Origin: Gerris lacustris
Lineage: Eukaryota > Arthropoda > Insecta > Hemiptera > Gerridae
Direction of reading: 5' to 3'
DNA: 64,000 bases
NCBI GenBank assembly: GCA_951217055.1
Contig: OX578280.1
Span: forward strand, 45,387,882-45,451,881
Part shown: positions 22,211-33,240 of the stretch, piece after piece
Numbering within the stretch: position 1 is the first letter of the stretch
Layout: each line of letters begins with the position of its first letter
The notes under the pieces: model-generated
What the model saw: only the letters and a program-made list of their open reading frames with translations
The model's database searches: none
What the model was told of the DNA's origin: nothing
Made by a program: the position numbers and the translations under genes

Positions 22211-22590
22211 CTAACATTACCTAACTCTAACCATTTCTAACAGCTTCTAACCACCTCAGCAAACACAGATTCTTACCAGATCTAACCACATCTGAACACT
22301 CCCAGCAGATTCTAATAAACTCTAACCATTTCCAACAGCTTCTAACCGAATCTAAACACCACTAAAAAAATCTAACCACCTCAGCAACAGCAGTTTCTTA
22401 CAACCTCTAAAAGAATCTAAACATCCTCAAAAGCGTCTAACAAATTCTATTTTCAACAGCTTCTAACCACATCTAAACACTTCTAACAACGTATAATACA
22501 TCTAACAACAGCTAACCATCTCAGCATCAACAGCTTCATCCCACCTTTAATAGCAACCAAGCACCTCCAACAGCTTCCCTCACCTCTAAA
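22211..22590 (+). repeat. Degenerate short-period repeat (TCTAAC / AGCTTC units)
   Basis: Over about 380 bp the plus strand is built from variants of TCTAACCACCTC, TCTAACAGCTTC and TCTAAACACTTC. This gives a quasi-period of roughly 11-14 bases with strong strand asymmetry (C and A rich, almost no G). No coding frame. A smaller counterpart on the opposite strand lies at 12605-12745. Confidence 0.7.
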
Positions 22591-23227
22591 ATAAGGTGTT
22601 ATGTTTATAAATTTTTTCTTCTTTCTTCAAGTTTAGATTGATATCCTTTGGATTTACCTCGTGGAAGAGTTTAATTGCGGAGGAATAGTTGGTAGTAGAT
22701 TACCGGTGTGAGATGAGATCGATGATATTTAGCATAATCACCCAGAATGAAGAACATCCCTCTGAAGAACATCTAGCTCTAGGCAACCTATTAAAGATTA
22801 ATATCGGCTCTTCCATTTTACAGAATGCCTTTTCTCTTAACAACGGTCCCGCATTTATCCCAGTTTCGTCTTCATTTATTATTATGAAGTTGGACGAAAC
22901 ATTCATTTTAAGAAAATTAAAAAAATAAAACTATTAAATTCATATTGGTTTTTTAATCAACTTTACCATGGAGATGGGATTTCTAAAATTAACCTCAAGA
23001 ATATTATGATACACATATTTTATTGATTTCTCTTGTTTTGTAGATTATTTTACCAGGATGTTTTTTCCTATTTGATTTTTTTTTTTAATTTATTCATTAA
23101 CAGTTCTTAAATTCACTACGGTCTCTCTTGATTGCAGTTTTAATCGTACGCCGTCAAAAGTATTATATGACCGATGAAGGTTCATCATTCTCTCTTTTCG
23201 ATTTCTTTTTTAAAAAGAAATAATTCG
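22591..23227. other. Spacer, no gene recognised
   Basis: The 79-codon plus frame and 68-codon minus frame at 22689-22928 overlap each other and show no recognisable domain. A T-rich stretch lies at 23069-23090. Confidence 0.4.
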
Positions 23228-23663
23228 TGCCTTAACAGCGTGTGGATGGCTTGAGCCTGCTAAAGAGTTTATATAATTTATGTGTAATGGATGACACGTG
23301 GTTGGCGTGTCACTCAATCAGCTTTATTAACTCTAACTTGCATTTGCAACCTTAAGCCTTGTTCACACTAGTAGACATGTTGCGCGATTTTGGTCTCAGA
23401 GACATGTCTAGCGATTTGTCTATAGACATCGGCTAGACAAACGGCGTCTACGGTCTCGTTGCTAGACCAAAAATCGCATGTCTATGGTTTTCCATTCTAA
23501 ATGGTAGACACGGTGCAACGTTAGGCATGTTGCGCAACGTGTCTACAAGTGTGGACGCTAGAGCTAGACCATAGACGGTCTCAGCAGATGTACTGGTGTG
23601 GACTAGGCTTTATACACCACTGAGCCAACCTTATAGCCACTTCACTTAAGTAGCTGGCTGTTC
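23228..23663 (-). repeat. SINE family S, copy 2, split by a Harbinger MITE
   Basis: GCTAAAGAGTTTATATAAT, then TGGATGACACGTGG and GTGTCACTCAATCAGC (23258-23325), match the reverse of the tail of the SINE at 14277. After the MITE the sequence resumes with CACTTCACTTAAGTAGCTGG (about 23638-23656), which continues the order seen in 54258-54482. The MITE at 23355-23609 therefore landed in an existing SINE. Confidence 0.6.
23355..23609. mobile_element. PIF/Harbinger-type MITE (255 bp)
   Basis: Terminal inverted repeats AGCCTTGTTCACACTAG and AGCCTAGTCCACACCAG are flanked by TTA on both sides (23352-23354 and 23610-23612), the TWA target of PIF/Harbinger. The interior is full of AGACATG and TGTCTA inverted motifs and GTTGCGCAAC-like palindromes. 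No coding capacity. Confidence 0.88.
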
Positions 23664-23671
23664 AGTTTACT

Positions 23672-23770
23672 TATGCTGGAGGCATTTTCAGGGATGTACA
23701 TGGTGATCTATGTGAAAAACTACCTGTAGTCTATAGATCAACATGTACCCCTAAAGATGCCTCCAGCATA
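23672..23770 (+). other. 99-nt imperfect hairpin, miRNA-precursor-like
   Basis: The arm TATGCTGGAGGCATTTTCAG with GGATGTACATGGTGATCTAT (23672-23711) pairs with the reverse complement at 23732-23770. There are about four mismatches and one bulge over roughly 40 nt, leaving a loop of about 20 nt. Size and stem length fit an animal pre-miRNA or a short foldback element. It lies 9 bp after the SINE, so a repeat origin is equally possible. Confidence 0.45.
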
Positions 23771-24753
23771 GGAGACGAAATGTCAGAAACCCCATCTAAC
23801 ATGATGTGGTCCCCATCGAAATACCTAGAAATCTATGATAGAAACATAATTAATTATAAGAATCTTTTAATTTGGAGACAAAAAATTATGTTTTTCAAAA
23901 CGATTACACTGTTACTGTTACCTTGGACCTTTAGTAAACTCGAATCAAAATGTTTTCTATGACTGATCCCCGCTACCCTTAATTTTTGTTAGTTTTGAAA
24001 ATAACGAAAATTGAATAAGAAAAACGTTTCATTTTATTTTAGAAAACCCAGACACTAAAATGAGGGTTTCTTTCTCATTAATGAACTGATTACGTGACGC
24101 AACTAAAACGAGTCTTTTCCTTATTTTTCGTCTTTCTTTTTAGATCCTATGGGAATAACATTGACAAGAGACAATCGTGGTTAAAATAAAAGGATATAAA
24201 CCACAGAAAGAAAAGAGAGCGAAACAAACTTACAAAGAAACAGGAGAGAAAAAGAGACAAACCGAAGAACCAAGAAGTTTTCCTTCTTTTTCCATCTTTA
24301 TGTTCCATCCTTTTGTTGCTTCTCTTTGAATTTTAGCTTTTAAGAAAAGTCGTAGTCTCGTTTTTTTTTTTGTTTATAATAGAAATGATTTTTTAAAAAC
24401 ACTTTGTACTTGAATTAATTACTTTTTGTCAAGACGTAAAACATTTGAGAAGAATCATTAATATTATTTATTTATGGGGAAGGGGAGGGAAAACCGGATA
24501 AAAAACACATTTGAGAAAATTTTCTCAATTAGACTAAATTATCATAATGAAGAAGCAAGTCTAAATATTTTAGAACTCTAAAAAAAACGGGACCGTTTTC
24601 GCTTACACATATTTAGGAAAATTATTCCCCGCGAGAAATCAAAAACTGAATTTGAAGGGGACTACTACTAGTCTGCCAAATAGTGTGTTACATAGCTTCC
24701 TCGCGTAATCTCTCATACTTTTTAGAATCTTTTCCGGTCCTAACATTCTAATT
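23771..24753. other. Spacer with purine-rich tract
   Basis: Purine-rich stretch at about 24200-24280. The recurrent TAGCTTCCTCGCGT motif lies near 24691-24704. No gene recognised. The 60-codon frame at 23780 starts beside the hairpin and has no domain. Confidence 0.45.
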
Positions 24754-24851
24754 TTACTACGTTTGTATTAGCTTGCTTTCTTGTTTGTTTGTTTGTTTGT
24801 CCAGTACAAATCTGGCAATCGATTTCTAACTAACTTCCCGAAAGGCTAGAC

Positions 24852-25867
24852 CAGGGGTTCCCAACCTTTTTCCTTCATCGACCCCTTTTAAAAAAATTAT
24901 TTTCGTCATCGACCCCCTTGCATTTGTCTATTAATATGCAGCACACAACGTTAGCAGAAGACTAATAATTGCACTTAAAAATCTCAAAGATAACAATTTG
25001 TGCTAAGAACTTAGACAAACAATTAAAAATAAGTGGTTTATTTAAGATTTTGGATAACAGATATAAACTTGATTACAGATATATCGATATTGTAATTGGA
25101 CAATATGTCAATTATTATTTATGTGGTCATTGGATGATATATATTGATAATTTGTTTTTTCAATATCTTCGTATAGTCACAGTCACTATAGCTAACATAA
25201 CATATCTTCTTTTACTTGTTTTAAGTGTTCATTGTAAATTTTCAAAAAATGTCAAAACAAATATCTGTTCATCTGTAGTGTACATTTCCAACTGTTCACT
25301 GAAAGAAATTCTTCTGTCATTACTCTTAATATGAAGCTATAATATCGAACATATAACATCAATATACTGTTTCTACAAAAAGTGGATTCATCCGCAACTG
25401 CTCAGAATTTACTGTTTTGCCATTCACAAATAAGAATTTTTTAGTATCATCTGTCATTTCATCCATACGACGTTGTGTAGAGTAATTACTGTGCGGAGTA
25501 CTTTTTAAAAATGGTTTGGGGTTCATTTTCATAACAGTTTTTATTACCTCTTTTATTTCTCGTTGGCGGAATTATTTTTTCACTTATAGTGGTATGTGGA
25601 TATCCGGCTTTTGCAATTAACAAAGAAATACTGTGAGGCTTTTCTAATCCACATCTAGCATTATTTACAGAAGTTGACGGGTTAAGAAGTGATATAATTT
25701 CAGCTTTTAGAAGGATACGCAATTTTTTTTTTAGATTCTTGAAATAATCAATATTCAAACTTTTATATTTATCAACGACCCCCAGTAGATCCTTGGAATA
25801 CTATAGACCCCTTTGAAATTTCCATAGACCCTCAAGGGGTCCACCTGGACCCCGTTGGGAACCCCTG
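24852..25867 (-). mobile_element. hAT transposon, nonautonomous (1016 bp)
   Basis: Perfect 14-bp terminal repeats CAGGGGTTCCCAAC are flanked by a perfect 8-bp duplication GGCTAGAC (24844-24851 and 25868-25875), the hAT signature. Subterminal repeats of ATCGACCCC and TAGACCC are visible at both ends. The minus strand carries a transposase fragment of ZBED5-like type. It is internally deleted, because the catalytic and dimerisation parts are not recognisable. Confidence 0.93.
25376..25758 (-). pseudogene. hAT transposase N-terminal fragment (ZBED5-like)
   Basis: One frame reads SLLIAKAGYPHTTISEKIIPP, resembling the S-xx-IAKxxKPHTIxExLIxP block of ZBED5-type hAT transposases. After a frame change near 25500 it continues with TQRRMDEMTDD and KFLFVNGKTVNSEQLRMNP, matching the next conserved segment (NNTVxRRIxEM in the family). 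The BED finger upstream and all catalytic residues downstream are absent or unrecognisable. No function is expected. Confidence 0.8.
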
Positions 25868-26370
25868 GGCTAGACATTTGAAACTTTTAGCATAGCCCAG
25901 AACACGATGACAATGCATTATTTTAATACTTTTAGCCATCTTTCAGCAGAATTTAATTGGTTTTCAGCACATTTTGCTGTATGGAAAGTTAGTTCGGAAG
26001 AAATACGCAATCTTCATTTTGACGGGTTTAAAATTTGTAATTTTTATAAATAAGAGATAAACATTGAATCACAGCAAAACAGGATATATATCGATTATAT
26101 TATTTATATTATTTCAAATCTATTGATGGCACCGTTTAGATTTGGTGTTGGGGAGAGCCGTTGTACAAAGATTTGTCCTTTTATAGGTTTAAGATTAGCT
26201 CTCTAGATGGTTGTCATTTATGTGAAGTAAATAAATTTGGAACTAATTTTTTTTTTCACTAACATTATATATTATATAACAATAACAATTATATATTATC
26301 AAAATTACATACGATTCAACAGAAAATTTAATAATGTAGTTTATAAAAAGTTCTTTTTATCTTGAAATTA

Positions 26371-26510
26371 TGCTCTCGTTTACGCGAACTCTTGGACGGA
26401 TAACACTGTCCAACGAACTTAGCCTGAGCATTAGATAAAGGAACACGTATACCAAATTTTAACTAAATCGATCTTCTTTTACTCATGTTATCGTCGGATA
26501 GATAACAGTT
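26371..26510 (-). repeat. Family C fragment
   Basis: Reverse match to the middle of family C, with CGTTTACGCGAA, TTGGACGGATAACA and CTGTCCAACGAACTTAG. It directly abuts the end of the family D copy, so one may have inserted beside the other. Confidence 0.6.
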
Positions 26511-27164
26511 ACTGATAGACAGAAAGGATGCTTATTTTGTTGAATGTAATAATCTCGCTTCAATAATAAGATATTTTTGAATGGTTACGAAGTTTATGAT
26601 AAAAATAATAGTAAAAAAAACAAAAAAACATGAAGACAGACCATTCAAGTACCTACGAAAGCTTATAGGTATGTCACTCTCTGCTATATATTTTAGTACG
26701 CGAGACAATGGCCCCTTATGATAAAAGAGAGAGAAGACAATGAAAACAAGTGGGAGACAGGCCGAGATATTTCGGGTCGATTTTTTATTTCTTCTAAACC
26801 AAGCATGTAAAAAAAAATTATCCGTGTTATAGGTATATTATTACACTCAATGAATTATATAATTTTAAAAAAATCATTCCACAAACTAATCCAAAACTAT
26901 TTAATTGGAATATATTTGATCTACGATTGATATGAAGTATAAACATTTTATCTCTGTTTAGATGCGTATAAAGTGATTCTTTTCGTAGTTGTATTCAGTA
27001 TTCATTGCTCAGGCGCGTATCATAATTCTTCAATAGTTCGACTAATTCTAGTTATCGACTAATATATAGTTCTTCAATAATTCTTCATAGTTCGACAACT
27101 GCATTTTGGTTTGCTTGTGTTGTTTTACTACCCGTAAAACAACACCTCCAATGACATTCAAACT
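26511..27164. other. AT-rich spacer
   Basis: No gene. Three variants of ATAGTTCGACWA near 27033, 27074 and 27087 form a weak local repeat. Confidence 0.4.
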
Positions 27165-27702
27165 GCGTTTGAATGTCTTCAAACCATGAAGAACACTAAT
27201 CTAAAGTCAAAAAAAATTGCTGAACTTACATTTTTAAAAAAAATTGAAAAATAAGAAACAAAATATTTTTTTTATTTATGTAACAAATGGTTTGGGACTT
27301 TTTCTGACATTATTCTAGAGAATTACAAAATATGTGACCGAGGGGGGGGGGATTACAAGACACATTGGGAGGGGGGAATAATAAAAAATTGGGCAAATCC
27401 ACAACTTGTATGTATTTTTTTCAATTAAATATGATATGCTATAATACATTATCCCCCCCCCAAATGTTTTTTGTGCGCCCTCCCCCCTCGGTCACATAAC
27501 TTTAAATCTAGAATAATGTCAGTAAAGATCAGAAAAAGTTACAAAAGATTTGTTATATAACTGAAAAAGTAATAAAATACCAAGGCTCAATATGAAAAAA
27601 AAAATGTCTCTAATTTTTCAATTTTCTTAAAAAAGTAAGGTCAGCAGATTTTTTTTTTAACTTTAGATTAGTGTTCTTCATGGTTTAAAGATATTCAAAC
27701 GC
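27165..27702. mobile_element. Foldback element with 0.2-kb arms (538 bp)
   Basis: GCGTTTGAATGTCTTCAAAC followed by CATGAAGAACACTAATCTAA at the left pairs with the right end at about 27660-27702. The inner parts GACATTATTCTAGA (left) and CTAGAATAATGTCAG (right), and TGTGACCGAGGGGGG with CCCCCCTCGGTCACA, continue the pairing. A central loop of about 90 bp remains. No coding. Class unknown. Confidence 0.75.
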
Positions 27703-28477
27703 CCAATATATTTTTTTTTACAAAATATTTTTGGGCGAAAATTTAGGACAATTGTTCCGAACTTTAAGCGCATTTTCCGGAAAAACTGTACGTATAGGAC
27801 AAATTTTGACTTCATATTCGGATTCAGTACACAAAAATACTTCAGAAAAGTACATATTCAGTCTGAAACTTTTTTTTGACGAACAGTGTATTTGACAAAA
27901 TAAAATAAAATATTTTGACTTTGTAGATCACTTTTTTATTTTCTCCACAGGGGATAGGTTTGCCATTTTTTTGTCGTAGAGTAAATTAAATAATTAATTA
28001 ACTTTTAGAGTAAAACTTTTAAAGCAAAACTTTTAGCGAAATACTTTTAGAGAAAATCAACTGTTTCAGCAAATGATGGACGACTTTAAATTTTAAGTTT
28101 ACTGTATAGTATGCGTTTGATTTGTGTGTTTTATCAATAATGAGTGTACAAAGTGTACATTTTCCACTTAATTTTTATATTAACCGCGTACTTCCATCTA
28201 GGCGTGCTAAGCTACTAATCCCCCCTCCCTTATCTCTATTAAATGTGCGTTTTAGCTCCTCATTTACTTGATTGAGAATACTCATCTCGAAACTGACTAC
28301 AAAACTCGAGCTTTGAAGCTGTAATTTTAAGCTTAAACACCCATTTACATTAGTTATTCGCCTGATATAAAACGGAGGGTTAATATTAAAAAAAAACAAA
28401 AAAGTGTATAAAACATTTCAAACTCCAAAAGTTAACTCTTTTTTTATACAAACATTTCCAAAATTACTTTCATTTAT
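27703..28477. other. AT-rich spacer
   Basis: No recognised gene. Tandem-like AAAACTTTTAG units occur at about 27998-28050. The 74-codon reverse frame at 28175 has no domain. Confidence 0.4.
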
Positions 28478-30592
28478 GGGTCAATCCATACGAAATGGTC
28501 CAAAAATAAAATAGTTGGTTGCTCGACCATTTTAGAAAAAATTTATATTTTCCCTGTTGTTTCCCTCATATGTAAGGTGTTCAAAACAATGCTTAAAAAA
28601 AATTTATCTTAAACCGTTTAGGTGTGGCGGCCATTTTTGATTTCCTTCGCACGCTAATTTTTGTGTTTGTGGGCATTTACGTCAACGCTCATATCTCCTA
28701 AACTATTTGTCCTAGAAGGCTGAAACAAAAACCAAATTAAAGGTAATTTCCCAGTGTTTAAATTAGGTTATGTCCATATTTCACCTAGTAATTTTTCTTC
28801 TATGAGAAAACTTCACCTGAAGCTGGATATAAAAATCAAGAAAATATCACTTTTCGGAAATTTTTTTCTGAAGGAAGGAGTGATATATACAGCTTGATAT
28901 TTTTTATGTGAGTAGGCATATATCAGTAGCATTACCCAAAAAAATATCAATGGTAAAACTTGAATACTTTTATTTTTATAAAATTTTGAAAATTGAAATT
29001 TTTGAAAATTTGCCATTTTTGGGCCTCTATATCTCCGATGGGGCTGGTGATAAAATTCTGAAATTTGCACAACTTACAGGGCTCTTGTATTAGGTCAACT
29101 GAAATAAAAAATCATTTTGTATATTTGGGTAGCAAAAAAGTTATGCAAGCTCAAAAATGAAGGAAAAAGCTACGTGATAAAGTCGTTTCTGCACGCATTA
29201 TGGCTGATCGACATTTGATTTTTTGATGTAAATTTGTTTTATTTCCATTATTCAATTGGTTTGACATAGCCTGGATTGGTTAAATTCAAATATATGTTTT
29301 TTAAAAAATTTTATAGCCCTGCTATTAAAAATCACTTTGATAATAACATTGCAGATGTATATATTAAACACATTCTTATCGTAATTATACTGTAACATTG
29401 AATAAAAATATGTAAATTCTTATCTTGTGCAACTGTAGGCCTATTTTACAATTTTTTTCAAAGTGATTATTAATAGCAATGCTAACTAAAGTCCAAAGTT
29501 TGGATAAAAAATAACTGCAACTGACTGCGACTTGAAAATGTTTTTCAATGTTTTGCTATCTTCACCACCTGTTGATCCAAACTTTGGACTTCAGTTAGCA
29601 TTGCTATAAATAATCACTTGGAAAAAATTGTAAAATAGACCTACAGTTGCACAAGATAAGAATTTACATATTGTTATTCAATGTTACAATATAATTACGA
29701 TAAGAATGTGTTTAATATACACATCTGCAATGTTATTATCAAAGTGATTTTTAATAGCAGGGCTATAAAATTTTTAAAAAAACATGTATTTGAATTTAAC
29801 CAATCCAGGCTATGTCAAACCAATTGAATAATGGAAATAAAACAAATTTACATCAAAAAATCAAATGTCGATCAGCCATAATGCGTGCAGAAACGACTTT
29901 ATCACGTAGCTTTTTCCTTCATTTTTGAGCTTGCATAACTTTTTTGCTACCCAAATATACAAAATGATTTTTTATTTCAGTTGACCTAATACAAGAGCCC
30001 TGTAAGTTGTGCAAATTTCAGAATTTTATCACCAGCCCCATCGGAGATATAGAGGCCCAAAAATGGCAAATTTTCAAAAATTTCAATTTTCAAAATTTTA
30101 TAAAAATAAAAGTATTCAAGTTTTACCATTGATATTTTTTTGGGTAATGCTACTGATATATGCCTACTCACATAAAAAATATCAAGCTGTATATATCACT
30201 CCTTCCTTCAGAAAAAAATTTCCGAAAAGTGATATTTTCTTGATTTTTATATCCAGCTTCAGGTGAAGTTTTCTCATAGAAGAAAAATTACTAGGTGAAA
30301 TATGGACATAACCTATTTTAAACACTGGGAAATTACCTTTAATTTGGTTTTTGTTTCAGCCTTCTAGGACAAATAGTTTAGGAGATATGAGCGTTGACGT
30401 AAATGCCCACAAACACAAAAATTAGCGTGCGAAGGAAATCAAAAATGGCCGCCACACCTAAACGGTTTAAGATACATTTTTTTTAAGCATTGTTTTGAAC
30501 ACCTTACATATGAGGCAAACAACAGGGAAAATATAAATTTTTTCTAAAATGGTCGAGCAACCACCTCTGGACCGGTCCATATGGATTGACCC
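28478..30592. mobile_element. Giant near-perfect palindrome (arms about 1.02 kb, loop 69 bp)
   Basis: The left arm 28478-29505 and right arm 29575-30592 are reverse complements with only scattered differences. Outer ends are GGGTCAATCCAT in both directions, flanked by TTAT on each side (28474-28477 and 30593-30596), a candidate 4-bp duplication. Frames of 85 and 61 codons appear once in each arm with the same translation and no known domain; they simply mirror each other. Arm identity, length and target duplication suggest a recent foldback-type DNA element. Transcription would give a hairpin RNA of about 1 kb. Confidence 0.88.
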
Positions 30593-30893
30593 TTATACCT
30601 TTTGATTTTTTCTTTAAATTTATTTTTTTACTTATTTATAAAAAAACCAAAAACCTTTCTAATAACAATTTAAAGTTTATAAAGCGAACTCGATATCAAT
30701 ATAACAAAAAAAAATACAATTTATTTGATATTTCAATCGAAAAATATCATTATTTTCAATAATAATATTTTTCTATTTTATTTTTTATTTTTATTCTCTT
30801 CATTCTTAATTGAATTTATGCAAAAAAAAATGTTATATGTTCTCTAATTTCAACTGCTACTACTTTGAATTATAATCTTATTATTTATTTAAA

Positions 30894-30989
<96 letters not shown>

Positions 30990-31040
30990 CGCTTTTTAAG
31001 ATACATACTTTTAATGATACTGTAACCGATAAAATACATT
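30593..31040. repeat. AT-rich spacer with (TA)n microsatellite
   Basis: Alternating TA tract at about 30900-30985 within otherwise AT-rich DNA. No gene. Confidence 0.85.
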
Positions 31041-31244
31041 AATAGTTATTTATGTAACTAGGCAGCAAAATGGAATTTTACTGACGAGTGATTAGATTAG
31101 CCTCCGAGCCGAAGGCGAGGACAGGCTATAATAATTAACAAATTAGGTAATTTACCTATTTGACTGCCGAGGCAGGCAATGAATAAACGAGGCAGAAATG
31201 TTTCCTTTGCTGCCTTGTTGCATACAATATTTTATCTACTTGCG
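31041..31244 (+). repeat. Family E repeat, copy 1
   Basis: Starts AATAGTTATTTATGTAACTA, then GGCAGCAAAATGG, then the imperfect palindrome CCTCCGAGCCGAAGGCGAGGA. It ends with CATACAATATTTTATCTACT. The same start and end enclose 46215-46474, which contains several related palindromes. Noncoding; class unknown. Confidence 0.65.
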
Positions 31245-31869
31245 GAAGAAAAATGAAGCTGCTAAAATGTTATCTTTATTAATATAACATATTTAATAAC
31301 TAAGTGTCATATTAATAAAGATAATAACATATGTATTAACTAAAATAATGTTCAAATAAGAAACTTGGGAATAATAACAATAAGTGAAAAGCAAACTCAA
31401 TCTATAACAACAAAATACAAAACACACGTTTATAACACACATAACTTCCGAATGAATAATGCACGCAATATAATATATTTATTTATATTTTTACTAAAAA
31501 ATTAATAATAAAAGTGTTAAAGATATCTTCTATTGCTTAAAAGAAAAGAAGTAACTAGGATACATCAAGAAAAGTAGCTATTTTAATCTAGAAAGACTTA
31601 AATAATAAAAATAATATGGATGTTCAATGTTTACATGACACTACAGTATAGTCAGTGACTCTACTATTTTTTTTAATTAAAGATCTACTAATCATTGAAC
31701 TTATTTAACAGAATTAACAAATATAAACCAATTATTTTATTATTAAAACGTTTATTTATTATTAAATATTACTTATTTAACTATAATATATAATGTTATA
31801 AGATAGAGATAATAGTATAAACTGTTCTTGCCCAAATAAGAGGTTACGACACGCAGTGGTAAACACTGT
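31245..31869. other. AT-rich spacer with hairpin
   Basis: TTATCTTTATTAATATAACA (about 31271) pairs with the inverse at about 31306-31330, forming a 60-nt hairpin. No gene. Confidence 0.5.
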
Positions 31870-31921
31870 TACTTTCTCTGCCTAGGCAGGGAAATATTTC
31901 CCTGCCTAGGCAGAGAAAGTA
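31870..31921. repeat. Perfect 52-bp palindrome
   Basis: TACTTTCTCTGCCTAGGCAG, then GGAAAT, then its exact reverse complement, with the centre between 31895 and 31896 and no spacer. It contains two CCTAGG cores. A related imperfect palindrome (GATTTTGCCGCCTAGGCAGC and its partner) lies near 35770-35797. Confidence 0.97.
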
Positions 31922-32048
31922 TTTTCCTGACTGTTTTAACTACTTTCCTGCCTGTTTTTAATATTTTAATGACAAATCAGGGAAATAGTACTTTCCAGCC
32001 TAAAAACAGTTAAGTAATGTTTAATTTTGCTGCCGCGAGTAGATAAAC
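31916..32048 (+). repeat. Family E, 133-bp block, copy a
   Basis: Matches 35891-36023 with one difference seen (CCAGCC against CCGGCC). It contains CCTGACTGTTTTAACTACTT, GACAAATCAGGGAAATAG and the end block TTTTGCTGCCGCGAGTAGAT. The end block is the inverse of the TTATCTACTTGCGG edge at 31231, so 31041-32048 may be one larger inverted-repeat element. Confidence 0.85.
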
Positions 32049-32661
32049 TTTTTTCGCAGTTCGACAGACGCCGTGCTTTGCTACGTGGTAAATTGGATTG
32101 AACATATTTTAAAATGTAATGAAGTTGATATTTTTTTCGTAAAGTTGTCGATATTTGATTGAACTTATGATTGATTAGTTTTGACTTATCACGTTGAAGA
32201 GATTGGATTTTATATTTTTCTTTTCCCAACTTCCCAAAAAACTTAAAAATTATGTATGTAAGAAAAACATGACTATGATAAATTGGAAAGAAAGTTGTGT
32301 TTCTTTTTTATGTTTTTTTGCGATATGAATATACAATAATGAATAATAGATAGAGCATTATGGTCGAGTTGGTTGGAAGTCAAGTCGTTCAGATCTGTTA
32401 AAAACTCATAGTATTTAATCTTATAATTAAGTTGTCAAGTATGAACTTTTTGTACACACCTTGGGCAATGTAACATTTCAAACGACTTCGTTAACCAGCG
32501 TAATCGGCCCAATAGTTTTAGGATGGCTTCTATTTTAAAGTTTGTTTTAAGCTATAACTTTTATACAATTTGTTATAATGACAACAGACCCCCTTTAAAT
32601 GCATTTTTCTCCTTCAAACACAACGAAACTACTTCAAAGTCTCAAACCGGTAAACCTTTTT
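32049..32661. other. Spacer, no gene recognised
   Basis: The 87-codon reverse frame at 31966-32229 overlaps the family E repeat and is not a gene. Nothing else stands out. Confidence 0.45.
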
Positions 32662-33240
32662 CCTTTCTCATGTAAAGAGGAAGTATTATGATGTCGCGAA
32701 AATTCGATTTTGAGATTTTGATAGATTTACACGGTTCGAGGTCCCTTGAGTCAAATATATAGCGGTTTTTAAAAAATGTCTGCCTGTCATCTGGAACCTA
32801 AACTACTGGGCCGATTTTGATAATTTTGCCATACACATTCAGAAAAGTTATACCCCAAAGCGAAATCTAGAAATGAGTTTTAGCTCCAAATTCCCCCCCC
32901 CCCCCCTCCAAAAAAAACTGATAAACACGTTATTTTTTAAAGCAGTCCCGATGATTTTGATTTAAAAAAATCCAAAATACGAGTATAGTCCATTTTAATG
33001 CGAATGTAACGATGTATGCTGTTTCCCCTTTTTTAAGGTGGATGGAGAGAGGCCGGGTTCGATTTCCCGTCGAGAAGATGGTATTTTTATGAAATAGTTG
33101 TATTTTTATGATAAACTCTAATATAATATTCAACAATAATTTAATGTGCTTATGAAAACTCGAGAACTAATAAATGTAAATCACTGGGCTAAGTAATTAT
33201 GAATTCGTATTTGAGAAAGTTTGTCTGAGACCGATTTTTT
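32662..33240 (+). repeat. Family B repeat, copy 2 (with B-box)
   Basis: Colinear with the other family B copies. It has AAAATTCGATTTTGAGATTT, AAACTACTGGGCCGATTTTG, a C12 homopolymer near 32894-32906, and GGCCGGGTTCGATTTCCCGT (a tRNA-like B-box, about 33052-33071). The CTAAGTAATTATGAATTCG end block closes it. The GGTTCGATT box in several copies suggests the 3' third is a tRNA-derived module. Confidence 0.75.

Larger units (their letters stand above)
24754..26370 (+). repeat. Family D repeat, copy split by a hAT element
   Basis: 24754-24851 and 25868-26370 join into one copy of family D, colinear with 42501-43154 (also containing a (TTTG)n stretch) and with the reverse of 2161-3121. The break is exactly at the 8-bp duplication GGCTAGAC of the hAT insertion. 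The uninterrupted copies have the corresponding AGCTAGACATTT at the same place. Confidence 0.85.

Noticed and set aside
24969..25334. 121-codon hydrophobic plus frame inside the hAT element
   Set aside because: Low-complexity AT-rich translation. The recognisable transposase is on the other strand.
28813..30266. Identical 85- and 61-codon frames in the two palindrome arms
   Set aside because: They are mirror images created by the inverted repeat. No domain, and no independent evidence of coding.
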